From contig NZ_AZEA01000002.1 in assembly GCF_001435575.1 (NCBI RefSeq), positions 62,001-126,000 of the forward strand: a stretch of 64,000 nucleotides of DNA, written 5' to 3'. The DNA comes from Lentilactobacillus sunkii DSM 19904 (GTDB taxonomy: Bacteria > Bacillota > Bacilli > Lactobacillales > Lactobacillaceae). Below are positions 35,521 to 43,859 of the stretch, one piece after another (the stretch's first letter is position 1; each line of letters begins with the position of its first letter). The notes below the pieces were generated by a model. The model saw only the letters and a program-made list of their open reading frames with translations. It did not search any database and was not told the DNA's origin. Both the position numbers and the translations under genes were made by a program.

Positions 35521-36138
35521 TTGAAACTAACCAAACGTCAAAATCAAATCGTTGATATCGTGAAGAAAAACGCCCCAATTACCAGTACCCAGATTGCTGA
35601 CAAGCTCGGTCTGAGCATGCCGACGATTCGAGCTGACCTTAGACTGCTGACCGCCTTTGGGACTCTCGAGGCAAAGCCAAAAGTGGGTTATGCCTACAAT
35701 GATTCTCCTGAAGAGCGAATCAGCTACCAGGAGCTATATGCCGAGCCCATCGAGGGCATTTTGCAGAAGCCGACCGAAATTCGGGAAGACGCAACATTGA
35801 CTGAAGCCGTCAACACATTGTTTATCGAAGATGTTGGTTCGCTTTATGTCATTGGCGATCACCATGAACTGGTCGGATTGATCTCCCGAAAAGACTTGCT
35901 GCGGGCCACTTTGAATAACACCAATGCATCGTTAACATTAGCAAGTACCGTCATGACTCGGATGCCCAATATTTTCACGGTCACTCCCGACATGTCGGTC
36001 CTTGAATCCGGTCAGCTTCTATTAGACCGAAAGGTGGATTCACTGCCGGTGGTTGATAAAAGTGATCCCACCAAAGTCGTTGGCAAAATTACTAAAAATC
36101 GGATTTTCCAACATTTCATCAACAGTGTTCAATCATAA
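35521..36138 (+). CDS. ccpN: CcpN-type HTH/CBS repressor
   Basis: This 205-residue protein has an N-terminal helix-turn-helix (LTKRQNQIVDIVKKNAPITS ... LGLSMPTIRADL) followed by two CBS domains (about 75-200). This is the layout of CcpN, which in Bacillus represses gluconeogenic genes and senses adenylates through its CBS pair. It is divergent from ppdK. I start it at TTG 35521 with GGAGAGA upstream, matching the family's MKLTxRQ start; the open frame back to 35440 covers the promoter. Confidence 0.85.
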   Translation: MKLTKRQNQIVDIVKKNAPITSTQIADKLGLSMPTIRADLRLLTAFGTLEAKPKVGYAYNDSPEERISYQELYAEPIEGILQKPTEIREDATLTEAVNTLFIEDVGSLYVIGDHHELVGLISRKDLLRATLNNTNASLTLASTVMTRMPNIFTVTPDMSVLESGQLLLDRKVDSLPVVDKSDPTKVVGKITKNRIFQHFINSVQS

Positions 36139-36151
36139 TTTCCCAACACTG

Positions 36152-36184
36152 AAGAGCTCAGGCAAATGCCTTTGCTCTTATTTA
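36152..36184 (+). terminator. Terminator after ccpN
   Basis: AAGAGC (36152-36157) pairs with GCTCTT (36174-36179), with an inner GGCA/TGCC stem. A T-rich tail follows. Confidence 0.65.
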
Positions 36185-36294
36185 TATTGATTGGAAATTT
36201 CCAGACTTCAATTTTGCTTTAAGGCTCATTTAAGGTGAATAATGTAAAAATAAACTATTACAATATAACTAAGGACGGTGATCGGACAAAAATT

Positions 36295-37302
36295 ATGCTG
36301 AAAAAGAGAATTGAATGGATCGATATTGCCAAAGCTTATGGCATCATTGCTGTGGTATTCGGACACGCAATGGCGAGCGGCAATACAACAAATATTATTT
36401 ACTGGTGGCATATGCCCCTCTTCTTCATTGTTGGTGGCTTTTTCTTAAAGCCAATCGATGCAACGAAACTTGCACACTGGAAAAAGTTCTTTAATAAACG
36501 AATATATCGAGATCTGCTGATTTATTTCATCGCTGGAATCGGTTTGATCCTGCTGTACAGTATTTTGTATAACAAAGATTGGAATTACCTGATTAATCAT
36601 TTATCAAGATTGTTGGTCGGTGGACGCACGTTAAACCTCTACACATCAACGTTCTGGTTTGTTAATGTCTACCTGCTTTCAATCACAGCCGTAACGCTGT
36701 TAATTTCAACCGTTAAGTCACGCTGGATCCAATTTGCGGTTGTGGGGCTTGGACTATTTCTATCCACCTGCTATGACAAGATCGACTGGATGAACTTGTA
36801 CAATTATCAGACCATGCCGTGGAACCTGGACATCGTCTTAATTGCCGCTTTCTTCACTTACGTTGGCTACTTGTTCTTCCACACAAATTGGAAATGGATT
36901 CAAAAACCCATTCCGATTACATTATTAATTGGCTTGTCGTTGGGATTGATTGGACTATATTTGAATAATCAATTTGATTTCGAATTCTCCATGAAATCTC
37001 ATCTGATCCAATCTTCTGAGCCTAAGGTATTGATGATTGCGACCATCCCATTGATTCTGTCATTTACAGTCATGGGGATCTCGTACCTCACCAGTCAGTT
37101 GCCGATTGGCCTTCTTCTATCGACGATTGGAAAGCACACCATGATTATCATGTATCTCCATGGTGCCCTGTTGGACATGGCCGAACAAGCTGGGATTGAA
37201 GACGTCGTAGTCAAAGTTATGATTGCGGTTGTCATTCCAATGTTACTGGCGTTGTTAAAGCAGCCGGTGGCCAAGAGAAGCAGTATTTATCTACAAAGTT
37301 AA
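36295..37302 (+). CDS. Membrane acyltransferase (acyltransferase 3 / fucose 4-O-acetylase-like)
   Basis: This 335-residue protein has about ten helices. It begins RIEWIDIAKAYGIIAVVFGH and continues WHMPLFFIVGGFFLKP, the pattern of COG3594-type O-acetyltransferases acting on envelope sugars. The target polymer is unknown. The start is uncertain: ATG 36295 gives a family-like N-terminus, while an in-frame GTG at 36235 adds 20 residues that look like promoter sequence. It is a single gene. Confidence 0.8.
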   Translation: MLKKRIEWIDIAKAYGIIAVVFGHAMASGNTTNIIYWWHMPLFFIVGGFFLKPIDATKLAHWKKFFNKRIYRDLLIYFIAGIGLILLYSILYNKDWNYLINHLSRLLVGGRTLNLYTSTFWFVNVYLLSITAVTLLISTVKSRWIQFAVVGLGLFLSTCYDKIDWMNLYNYQTMPWNLDIVLIAAFFTYVGYLFFHTNWKWIQKPIPITLLIGLSLGLIGLYLNNQFDFEFSMKSHLIQSSEPKVLMIATIPLILSFTVMGISYLTSQLPIGLLLSTIGKHTMIIMYLHGALLDMAEQAGIEDVVVKVMIAVVIPMLLALLKQPVAKRSSIYLQS

Positions 37303-37320
37303 TTAATCGTTCCAATCAAA

Positions 37321-37366
37321 AAGAGCTTGGAAGCAAAACCGTTGTTTTGCCTTCAAGCTCTTCATT
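37321..37366. terminator. Bidirectional terminator (acyltransferase / GNAT)
   Basis: AAGAGCTTG plus GCAAAAC pairs with GTTTTGC plus CAAGCTCTT (37321-37362), between convergent genes. Confidence 0.8.
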
Positions 37367-37375
37367 ATCTATAAA

Positions 37376-37864
37376 TTAGTTGAATTTTAATTCTAAATAT
37401 TCTGCTCCGTCCAAAGGATTAAAGCGGTATGGATCGATGGCTTTGAACCCTGCAGCGTGATATATCTTCAAGGCCCCTTTCATCGATTTCAACGTATCCA
37501 AACGGATTGCATTGTACCCAAGATCTTTCGCACTTGCGACGATTCTAGCAACCAATTCCTGACCAATTCCCAGCTTGCGGAAATCATCCCGGACGTACAG
37601 ACGTTTCATTTCTGCGATTCCAGGTTCAAATTCATGAACCGCAACCGCCCCTGCCAAGTGTGAATCCACATATGCCAGGATCAGGTCACCCTTGGGCTGA
37701 TTATATCGGGTGGCTAAATCATTGAGCTCATCAGAAAAATCCTGGAAACTCAAATCAAATCCAAGTGATTTGGAATATTCAAGAAAAATCTTTTTGGCAG
37801 CCGCAAACTCCTCAGCGGTATTCGCATGTCGATATTCAATTTGTGCTTGATTTGCTTGTTCCAT
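37376..37864 (-). CDS. GNAT family N-acetyltransferase
   Basis: This 162-residue protein has the acetyl-CoA-binding motif as RDDFRKLGIGQELVARIV (R-x-x-G-I/L-G pattern), preceded by AEMKRLYV and followed by IRLDTLKSMKGALKIYHAAG. It transfers an acetyl group to an unknown amine. It lies 48 nt downstream of the uracil permease stop and could be read through from it. AAAGGAG precedes the ATG. Confidence 0.82.
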   Translation of the reverse strand: MEQANQAQIEYRHANTAEEFAAAKKIFLEYSKSLGFDLSFQDFSDELNDLATRYNQPKGDLILAYVDSHLAGAVAVHEFEPGIAEMKRLYVRDDFRKLGIGQELVARIVASAKDLGYNAIRLDTLKSMKGALKIYHAAGFKAIDPYRFNPLDGAEYLELKFN

Positions 37865-37911
37865 ATGACGCTCCTTTCCGATATTTGGGAGTAGTTGATT
37901 AAAAAGACGTT

Positions 37912-39270
37912 TTATTTACGAGAACGACGTTGGTGAAGTAAGCGTTGCTTTTCTGCTTCAGCTTCCTTATCAGCCAACTTCTTCTCATGTTCACGTTCAC
38001 TGGCAGCCTTTTGTGGCAATACCAGGTTCAATACGATACCGATGATTGTGGCAAAAGCCAATCCGGTAAACTGGAACTGACCCAGTTGCAGATAAGCATT
38101 CCCAACACCAATGACCATAACGGTTGAAGCAATCATCAGGTTGCGCTTCAGTCCCATATCAACTTTGTTTTCAACCATAACTTGAATACCGGCTGTCGCA
38201 ATGGTTCCAAAAAGCAGGAAACTGATTCCGCCAATAACCGGTAATGGCATCTGCATGATTAAGACGTTTAATTTATTAACAAAGGCGAACAGAATTGCAA
38301 ACATCGCAGCACCCATCAGAACGTAGACACTGTGAATCTTGGTAATTGCCATAACGCCGATATTTTCACCGTAACTGGTCATGGCAGGCGCACCCACTAA
38401 CCCGGCAAACAGTGAGGCGGCACCATCACCAGCCAAGGTCCGGTTCAAGCCGGGATCCTTGAAAAAGTCACGGCCGGTCAATTCATCAAGGACCATAATA
38501 TGGCCCATGTGCTCAGTCATGGTAACGAAGGCAATTGGCGTAATGGCAGCAATGGCCGCCCAATCGATGTGGAACTTGTAATCAATTCCGGGAATATCAA
38601 ATGCCGGAATCTTGAACCATGGTGCACTGGCAATGGCGTTTAAGTCAACAATTCCACAGAATACGGAAATGATATAACCGCAGACAATCGCCAGTAAAAT
38701 TGGAATCAATCCGATAAAGCCTTTAAATAACATGTTAAAAATAATAGCTAGGAATAATGTTGCCAAAGCAATCGAAAAGTAAAGCAGGCTATACTTGCCG
38801 TTCTTCATCATGGCATCTTGAGCGGCACTTCCTGCCAGTGACAAACCAATCACCATGACGATTGGTCCAACCACGATAGGCGGTAAAATATGATCCACCC
38901 AATCCGAACCGATTGCCCAGATAATTGCGGCAACGATCATGTATACAATACCAACACCGATAACCCCTTGGGCAATTCCGGGATAACCGGTCGTTTTCAT
39001 CAATGCCAGCATTGGTGTAATAAATGCAAAACTTGAACCCATGTAAGCCGGAATCTTACGCTGGGTAATCATAATATGAAGCAAAGTACCAACACCGGAT
39101 GCAAACAGCGCAATACTTGGGCTTAATCCAACCAGCAATGGGACGATAACGGTTGAACCAAACATTGAAAACATGTGTTGCAATGATAATCCGACCCAAG
39201 GGAAAAACTTGGGCATATCGTGGATATCCAGAATCGCGCGATCATCGTGAAATTCATTCTTGTCTGCCAT
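37912..39270 (-). CDS. pyrP: Uracil permease (NCS2 family)
   Basis: This 452-residue membrane protein of the nucleobase:cation symporter 2 family has about 14 segments. Visible are the early LQHMFSMFGSTVIVPLL, the transport-core TEHMGHIMVLDELTGRDF and SYGENIGVMAITK. The last two are typical of uracil carriers. I start it at ATG 39270 with GAGGTGG upstream. The PyrR-type attenuator in its leader supports a uracil substrate. The C-terminal 35 residues are charged and helical. Confidence 0.92.
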   Translation of the reverse strand: MADKNEFHDDRAILDIHDMPKFFPWVGLSLQHMFSMFGSTVIVPLLVGLSPSIALFASGVGTLLHIMITQRKIPAYMGSSFAFITPMLALMKTTGYPGIAQGVIGVGIVYMIVAAIIWAIGSDWVDHILPPIVVGPIVMVIGLSLAGSAAQDAMMKNGKYSLLYFSIALATLFLAIIFNMLFKGFIGLIPILLAIVCGYIISVFCGIVDLNAIASAPWFKIPAFDIPGIDYKFHIDWAAIAAITPIAFVTMTEHMGHIMVLDELTGRDFFKDPGLNRTLAGDGAASLFAGLVGAPAMTSYGENIGVMAITKIHSVYVLMGAAMFAILFAFVNKLNVLIMQMPLPVIGGISFLLFGTIATAGIQVMVENKVDMGLKRNLMIASTVMVIGVGNAYLQLGQFQFTGLAFATIIGIVLNLVLPQKAASEREHEKKLADKEAEAEKQRLLHQRRSRK

Positions 39271-39319
39271 AAATATTTGCCACCTCAATAGTATTTAAAT
39301 CTTTGAACTCCAAAAGGCA

Positions 39320-39460
39320 AAAAAATGTCTACCCCGTCAAGTGAGGTAGACACCAATTCGAGCACCGCTCGTTTAATATCGTCCTCTTACCAGCCTCACG
39401 GGACCGGAGTTAAAGATTCATTCATTGTCATAATTATAATATACCGCGATAGGTTGTCAA
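39320..39460 (-). promoter_or_regulatory. PyrR-type attenuator and promoter of the uracil permease
   Basis: On the minus strand TTGACA (39460-39455), 16 nt and TATAAT (39438-39433) form the promoter. The RNA then has a hairpin closed by GTCC/GGAC (39404-39381) with the conserved GTGAGGCTGG-type loop of PyrR binding sites. A terminator follows, GTCTACC/GGTAGAC (39351-39327) with seven U. UMP-bound PyrR would stabilise the hairpin and cause termination when pyrimidines are plentiful. Confidence 0.85.
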
Positions 39461-39461
39461 T

Positions 39462-39917
39462 CTATTCTTTAATGGGCATCTCCATATCAATATGGGGAAT
39501 ACCGTCTTCCAGATAGACATCGCTGACGTTCTTGAAGCCAAATGATTTGTAAAATCCGTTCAAGTATTCCTGCCCAGCCAACACTATCTTGGTTGTTTGC
39601 GGCATTAATTTAGGAATTTGATCAAGGGCTTCTTGAACCAGCTTTCGCCCACGACCATCACCCCGATTAGCAGGATCAACGACCACTCGGCCAATCCGGG
39701 CAACCGTTGCATTTTCCTCGGGAATAATCCGTGCATATGCGGTCAGGTCATGATGAGCATTAGTAATCATCAGGTGGTAAGCGGTCAAATCGTCATCATC
39801 GACCTCCTGGTAATAGCACCTTTGTTCAACCACAAAAACTGCCACCCGTAATTTATATATTTGAAAAAGCTCCTTGGTTGTCACCTCGGAAAACTGTTTG
39901 ACTTCAATTTTGTCCAT
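39462..39917 (-). CDS. ElaA-like GNAT acetyltransferase
   Basis: This 151-residue protein carries the ElaA signature LYKLRVAVFVVEQRCYYQEV followed by DDDD (consensus LR-x-x-VF-VVEQ-x-C-x-Y-x-E-x-D), then ARIGRVVVDPANRGDGRG for acetyl-CoA binding. The substrate is unknown. I start it at ATG 39917 with AAGGA upstream; the longer frame to 39995 is not family-like. The uracil permease promoter begins directly after its stop. Confidence 0.83.
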   Translation of the reverse strand: MDKIEVKQFSEVTTKELFQIYKLRVAVFVVEQRCYYQEVDDDDLTAYHLMITNAHHDLTAYARIIPEENATVARIGRVVVDPANRGDGRGRKLVQEALDQIPKLMPQTTKIVLAGQEYLNGFYKSFGFKNVSDVYLEDGIPHIDMEMPIKE

Positions 39918-40021
39918 ATCTGCCATCCTTATAGTGATTAGAAATACAAGTTTTCTGCTATCTGTTATAATATATTCAACTAGATCAACATGCAATAAAA
40001 GAATCTAAATGAGGTATTAAT

Positions 40022-40636
40022 TTGAATAGGCATGACGATGAACCACAATACAAGAAGTATGACTTCAATTCCACAGAAACCAGGCGCCAGCAACACCGGA
40101 AACAATACAGCGGCTGGTGGCTTGCGCTGCTGATTTTGATCATTGGAATTGCCCTGGCCCTTTCGGTTAACTGGGTGATGAGTTCCAATAACCATAAATC
40201 CAATAACACCACCAGTTCGATCAGCAAAACCATCAAGAAGTCCGAAAGCAAATTTGCCGGCAGTTCCAAAAAAGGTGCGCTAACCAGTGAAGTTGAAAAA
40301 CATCGGGTGAATGCTTTCAGTAACAAATTGAAAGACGCTCAAGAAAGCGGATTGAATCCTAAGGAACGCCAACAGTTCCAGCAACAGATCAACCAAGAAC
40401 AGAATGAAACTGTTCGATCCCAAGAGCAAAATCTGCTCAACGGCGTGAAGAGCGATAAACCAGCCAAGCCGCAAAAAACGCCAGACCAATTTTCAAGTAC
40501 CCACACATTTGCTTCAATTCAAGATGCAAAGAATTGGGCGAATGCGACCAAGCAGCAATGGTTAAAGGCCGGTTACGTCAATTATACGATTACATCAAAC
40601 GGCCAGGGCTACTACGTTTTGCGCTTTGTTAAGTAA
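40022..40636 (+). CDS. Membrane-anchored protein of unknown function
   Basis: This 204-residue protein has a basic cytosolic start (about 28 residues), one transmembrane helix (about 32-52), and a Ser/Asn- then Lys/Gln-rich extracellular linker. A small C-terminal domain of about 45 residues (FASIQDAKNWANATKQQWLK ... YYVLRFVK) follows. The final domain looks SPOR-like in size and pattern but I cannot confirm it. It starts at TTG with GAGG upstream. Confidence 0.6.
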   Translation: MNRHDDEPQYKKYDFNSTETRRQQHRKQYSGWWLALLILIIGIALALSVNWVMSSNNHKSNNTTSSISKTIKKSESKFAGSSKKGALTSEVEKHRVNAFSNKLKDAQESGLNPKERQQFQQQINQEQNETVRSQEQNLLNGVKSDKPAKPQKTPDQFSSTHTFASIQDAKNWANATKQQWLKAGYVNYTITSNGQGYYVLRFVK

Positions 40637-40700
40637 TCAAATTCATATTAATATAATTATCAGGCAAAAAGACATATCATTGAGACGAGGAGGGATGAGT

Positions 40701-41210
40701 ATGGACGTTCAAGTACCATTGAAAAAAGGACTTTTAGCAGATAAATACAGCAAGTATGCTGGAAAAGCCGACATGCTTGGCGGTGAGCCAATTGTTTCAT
40801 TTCCTATTAAATTAAACGATGTTCCAAAAGATGCCAAATCTTTGGCATTAACCCTGTTAGACTGGGATGCCGTTCCAGTCAGCGGCTTTCCATGGATTCA
40901 CTGGACTGCAGCAAATATCGCACCAGATATCACTGAAATTCCTGAAAACAACAGTCAGCAACTGAAGATTCCAATGATTCAAGGCCGAAATAGTACTGCC
41001 GGTGGCTTGATCGGCAACAATGATCAAACAACGGCCTGGCACTACAATGGGCCAAATCCACCTGATAAAGTTCATAATTATCACCTGTCCATTTTTGCAC
41101 TGGACACCAAATTACCATTGAAAGATGGTTTCTGGTTAAATGAACTCCAAGATGCAATGCGTGGACACATTCTTGCAACTGCAGAGTTCGTTATTCCAAG
41201 TAAGCCCTAA
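40701..41210 (+). CDS. YbhB/YbcL family PEBP-like protein
   Basis: This 169-residue cytosolic protein contains LDWDAVPVSGFPWIHWTAANI and later NPPDKVHNYHLSIFALD, which match the conserved anion-binding pocket of the phosphatidylethanolamine-binding protein family (YbhB type). The function in bacteria is unclear. I choose ATG 40701 because GAGGAGG is 7 nt upstream; ATG 40695 is only one base from it. Confidence 0.85.
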   Translation: MDVQVPLKKGLLADKYSKYAGKADMLGGEPIVSFPIKLNDVPKDAKSLALTLLDWDAVPVSGFPWIHWTAANIAPDITEIPENNSQQLKIPMIQGRNSTAGGLIGNNDQTTAWHYNGPNPPDKVHNYHLSIFALDTKLPLKDGFWLNELQDAMRGHILATAEFVIPSKP

Positions 41211-41309
41211 TTTTTCTGAAAGTGATTTTTGATTTTCAGTTTTTAAGCGTTATTTCGTGGAATAATTAGTGATATAATGAACTTAAATTAATTTGTGGGA
41301 GGTTTCTTC

Positions 41310-41795
41310 ATGGAATCCAATTATAAAACCATCTTAGTACCAGTGGATGGATCCAATCAATCAGAGGATGCATTAGCTAAAGGTGCACAATTTGCAAAAA
41401 ATAACGATGCTCATCTTGATGTTCTTCATGTTTTGAGCACGCAACAATACGGTTACAATTATGGTGGAATGGTGGATGGAGATGTGATCAACAATCTCGT
41501 TGAAGATACCACTGACTACCTCAACAAACTGGTTGATAAGATTAAGAAGGAATCTGGACTTGAAGATATTTCAATCCATATTCGTTTTGGTAATCCGAAG
41601 ACCGTTATTTCAATGGAATTCCCACGAGACCACAAATCCGATTTGATCATTATTGGTGCAACCGGGATGAGCCGTCTCCAACGGGTTCTTGAAGGATCGG
41701 TTTCATCATTTGTTAACCGAAACGCTAAGTGTGACGTGATGGTTATCCGTACCAATACTGAAAACAAACCATATGTCCCATTTCCTAAAGACTAA
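41310..41795 (+). CDS. Universal stress protein (UspA family)
   Basis: This 161-residue protein has ILVPVDGSNQSEDAL at the start and the ATP-binding loop GATGMSRLQRVLEGSVSSFV (G-x2-G-x9-G-S pattern) near the end, so it probably binds ATP. GGGAGG precedes ATG 41310; the GTG at 41295 is inside that site. It is a single gene with a terminator. Confidence 0.9.
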   Translation: MESNYKTILVPVDGSNQSEDALAKGAQFAKNNDAHLDVLHVLSTQQYGYNYGGMVDGDVINNLVEDTTDYLNKLVDKIKKESGLEDISIHIRFGNPKTVISMEFPRDHKSDLIIIGATGMSRLQRVLEGSVSSFVNRNAKCDVMVIRTNTENKPYVPFPKD

Positions 41796-41804
41796 TTAAT
41801 TCGA

Positions 41805-41882
41805 GCATTCAGAGATGGATGCTTTTTTTGTTTAAAACGAAAGAAACCTTCAAAGTAAAAATAACTTTGAAGGTTTCTTTCA
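41805..41882. terminator. Two terminator hairpins between usp and secreted-protein genes
   Basis: AGCAT (41805-41809)/ATGCT (41820-41824) with a T run ends the usp gene. GAAAGAAACCTTCAAAGT (41840-41857) pairs with its exact complement at 41865-41882 and can end the convergent secreted-protein unit. Confidence 0.8.
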
Positions 41883-41913
41883 TAAGATTAGCAATTCAAT
41901 TGCCGAGTAGCTG

Positions 41914-42795
41914 TTAATTAACACCTTGGGCAATGACCGTATAATACTGTTTTCCGCCAACCGTATAAATACTCGAGGCAGCTTGATCATCACCATAGGC
42001 ACTATCTTCATAATAAACCGGTTTGTGATTATTATGGACAGTTAATCGATACTTGTACGCTCCAGAATGTCGGACCTTCTTCTGCGTAACCCCGGCCAGC
42101 CTTTTACTTGTATAAAGATAAACATTGGCTCCTTTTTTCAAAGAGCGATTAATCTTTACCGCACTGTTAGGCTTTGTCGCATAATAAACTGTCGTTGTGT
42201 GGTTGCCGGGCAAGCCGGTATCCGTATCGGGATATTGTTGTAAATTATAGCGGTAGTACTCCAACCATCCGTCAGAGGTGATTTTCAGTGCATCACTGTT
42301 GAATGTGGGTAATGCATGGATTGACGTTAAACCACCAGATTGCAGAACCCCGCTTCCATAAGGCAGCGCATAAGTTGGCCGCTTAATCCTCGTCAATCTG
42401 GAAGTGGGTAATTTAAACTTAAAATGAAGATCACCGCTCCCAAATATTTTCGAACTGACTGTTTTTCTTTTAAGATGATAACTAATATCGGCCGTCGCAT
42501 AACCTTGAGCAAAAGCCTGCTTTTTGTAAAAGCCCTCAGCGGCAATGACTGTTCCCTTGGGTAAATAAGTGGATTTAATAATCACTCGCGAATCCGTTTT
42601 AGCTCGATATAAAAGATTGACTTTCGTCTTTTTGTTTAATCGATAATAGTGGTTGGAGAATAAGCCGGGATTATCTTTGAAGAAATCAGATCCAACCGGT
42701 GACGTCTTTGTTTCCGCCTGAGCTTCAATACCACCAAATCCTAGGATTCCGGCAAACAACCCAAGTGTGAGTAATGTGATTAATTGCTTTTTCAT
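41914..42795 (-). CDS. Secreted surface protein (tandem paralogue C)
   Basis: This 293-residue protein has a signal peptide (GLFAGILGFGGIEAQA, cleavage before Glu). The mature part has SH3-like stretches (FYRLNKKTKVNLLYRAKTD, KGTVIAAEGFY) and a C-terminal repeat-like end KYRLTVHNNHKPVYYEDSAY. It is paralogous to the next gene, with shared IKRPxYxLPxxGxxLxSGGL, ITSDGxxEFYRY and TLGGxxYY blocks. AAGGAG precedes ATG. The role is unknown, probably envelope-associated. Confidence 0.72.
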   Translation of the reverse strand: MKKQLITLLTLGLFAGILGFGGIEAQAETKTSPVGSDFFKDNPGLFSNHYYRLNKKTKVNLLYRAKTDSRVIIKSTYLPKGTVIAAEGFYKKQAFAQGYATADISYHLKRKTVSSKIFGSGDLHFKFKLPTSRLTRIKRPTYALPYGSGVLQSGGLTSIHALPTFNSDALKITSDGWLEYYRYNLQQYPDTDTGLPGNHTTTVYYATKPNSAVKINRSLKKGANVYLYTSKRLAGVTQKKVRHSGAYKYRLTVHNNHKPVYYEDSAYGDDQAASSIYTVGGKQYYTVIAQGVN

Positions 42796-42825
42796 TTGAA
42801 TCTCCTTTTTTCCTGTCAAACCTGA

Positions 42826-43668
42826 TCAGTTTGTGGCTGAAATTGCATAGTATGATGAACCGCCAAGCGTATACAAACTAGCGTATAGTCGATATCCAAT
42901 CTCCGAATCATATTTGGAATACGGCGTATGAAGATTGTTTAGCGCTAATCGATAACGGGCATTCCCCGTTTTATGCACGTGCTTGTCATTAACACCTTTC
43001 AAATTGTGTTTGAAGTATAAATATGTTTTGTTGGTGGATTTAATCGTCTTGGTAATTTTTGCATATGCGGTTGGCTTTTGCTGATAGTTCAGGGTAACTG
43101 TTTTCTTCCCTTCCGTAAACGAAACAGGATGATACCGATAAAACTCAACGTACCCATCTGAAGTGATTTTGACTTGATTACTATGGTAATCACTATTACC
43201 AAATGCTTTAAGACCGCCAGACAATAAACAATTGCCCTGATTTGGTAACAAGTATGCCGGTCGCTTAATTCGGGTCATGTATTTTGGATTAACATTCCAA
43301 AAATTGGTGGGTAGATATCCAGGACCATATGCCCCTTTGGTGTAGGCTTTTCGTTTAGCTTGATAACTCAGATCAGGTGATGTATTTCTTCGAGTGTCAT
43401 CAAACGAATTACCTTGAGTAATGACCGTTCCTTTTTTCAGGGTAATGCGTCGAACAACTTGTTGCTCCCCACTCTTACCACTGAACCTTACTTTAATCTT
43501 TGTAGGTTTGTTGACACGATAAAACGTGGTTGCATTGACTTTACTAAGAAAATTAACTGTTGTTGTGGTTTCTTTTTGAAGTTTGTTTGATGCACTTACG
43601 TTTGGCGATGCACCCAATGTGCCAAACACTAAAGCACAAAAAATAATTTTTAACCATTTAGCTTGCAT
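42826..43668 (-). CDS. Secreted surface protein (tandem paralogue D)
   Basis: This 280-residue paralogue of the preceding protein has a signal peptide ending ASPNVSA. It shares the RIKRPAYLLPNQG block, KITSDGYVEFYRY and the final SLYTLGGSSYYAI. It is basic (many Lys, Tyr). It lies 30 nt upstream of its partner in the same direction. GGGGGA precedes the ATG. The function is unknown. Confidence 0.72.
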   Translation of the reverse strand: MQAKWLKIIFCALVFGTLGASPNVSASNKLQKETTTTVNFLSKVNATTFYRVNKPTKIKVRFSGKSGEQQVVRRITLKKGTVITQGNSFDDTRRNTSPDLSYQAKRKAYTKGAYGPGYLPTNFWNVNPKYMTRIKRPAYLLPNQGNCLLSGGLKAFGNSDYHSNQVKITSDGYVEFYRYHPVSFTEGKKTVTLNYQQKPTAYAKITKTIKSTNKTYLYFKHNLKGVNDKHVHKTGNARYRLALNNLHTPYSKYDSEIGYRLYASLYTLGGSSYYAISATN

Positions 43669-43786
43669 CGAGAATTCCCCCTATCATTGTTGCTTCAATC
43701 ATAGCATATTGTTTGCTATGGGATTTCATTTCAAATCCGGAATCCTTTTTGTTCAGCTTAATCTCGTTATACAGAAGCCCCTTTGA

Positions 43787-43840
43787 TTGACGTGGTCTCT
43801 CAACAAGGTATGATTAAATCAGTATATGTAAGCGCTGTAT
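43787..43840 (+). promoter_or_regulatory. Promoter and cre-like site of the CoADR/NADH oxidase gene
   Basis: TTGACG (43787-43792), 16 nt and TATGAT (43809-43814) form the promoter. TGTAAGCGCTGTAT (43827-43840) follows just after the expected start and matches 12 of 14 cre positions. Confidence 0.6.
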
Positions 43841-43859
43841 TTTGAGAGGAGATTCGACT

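Noticed and set aside
35346-35534. Minus-strand frame between ppdK and ccpN
   Set aside because: It covers palindromes and promoters, has no ribosome site and encodes no recognisable protein.
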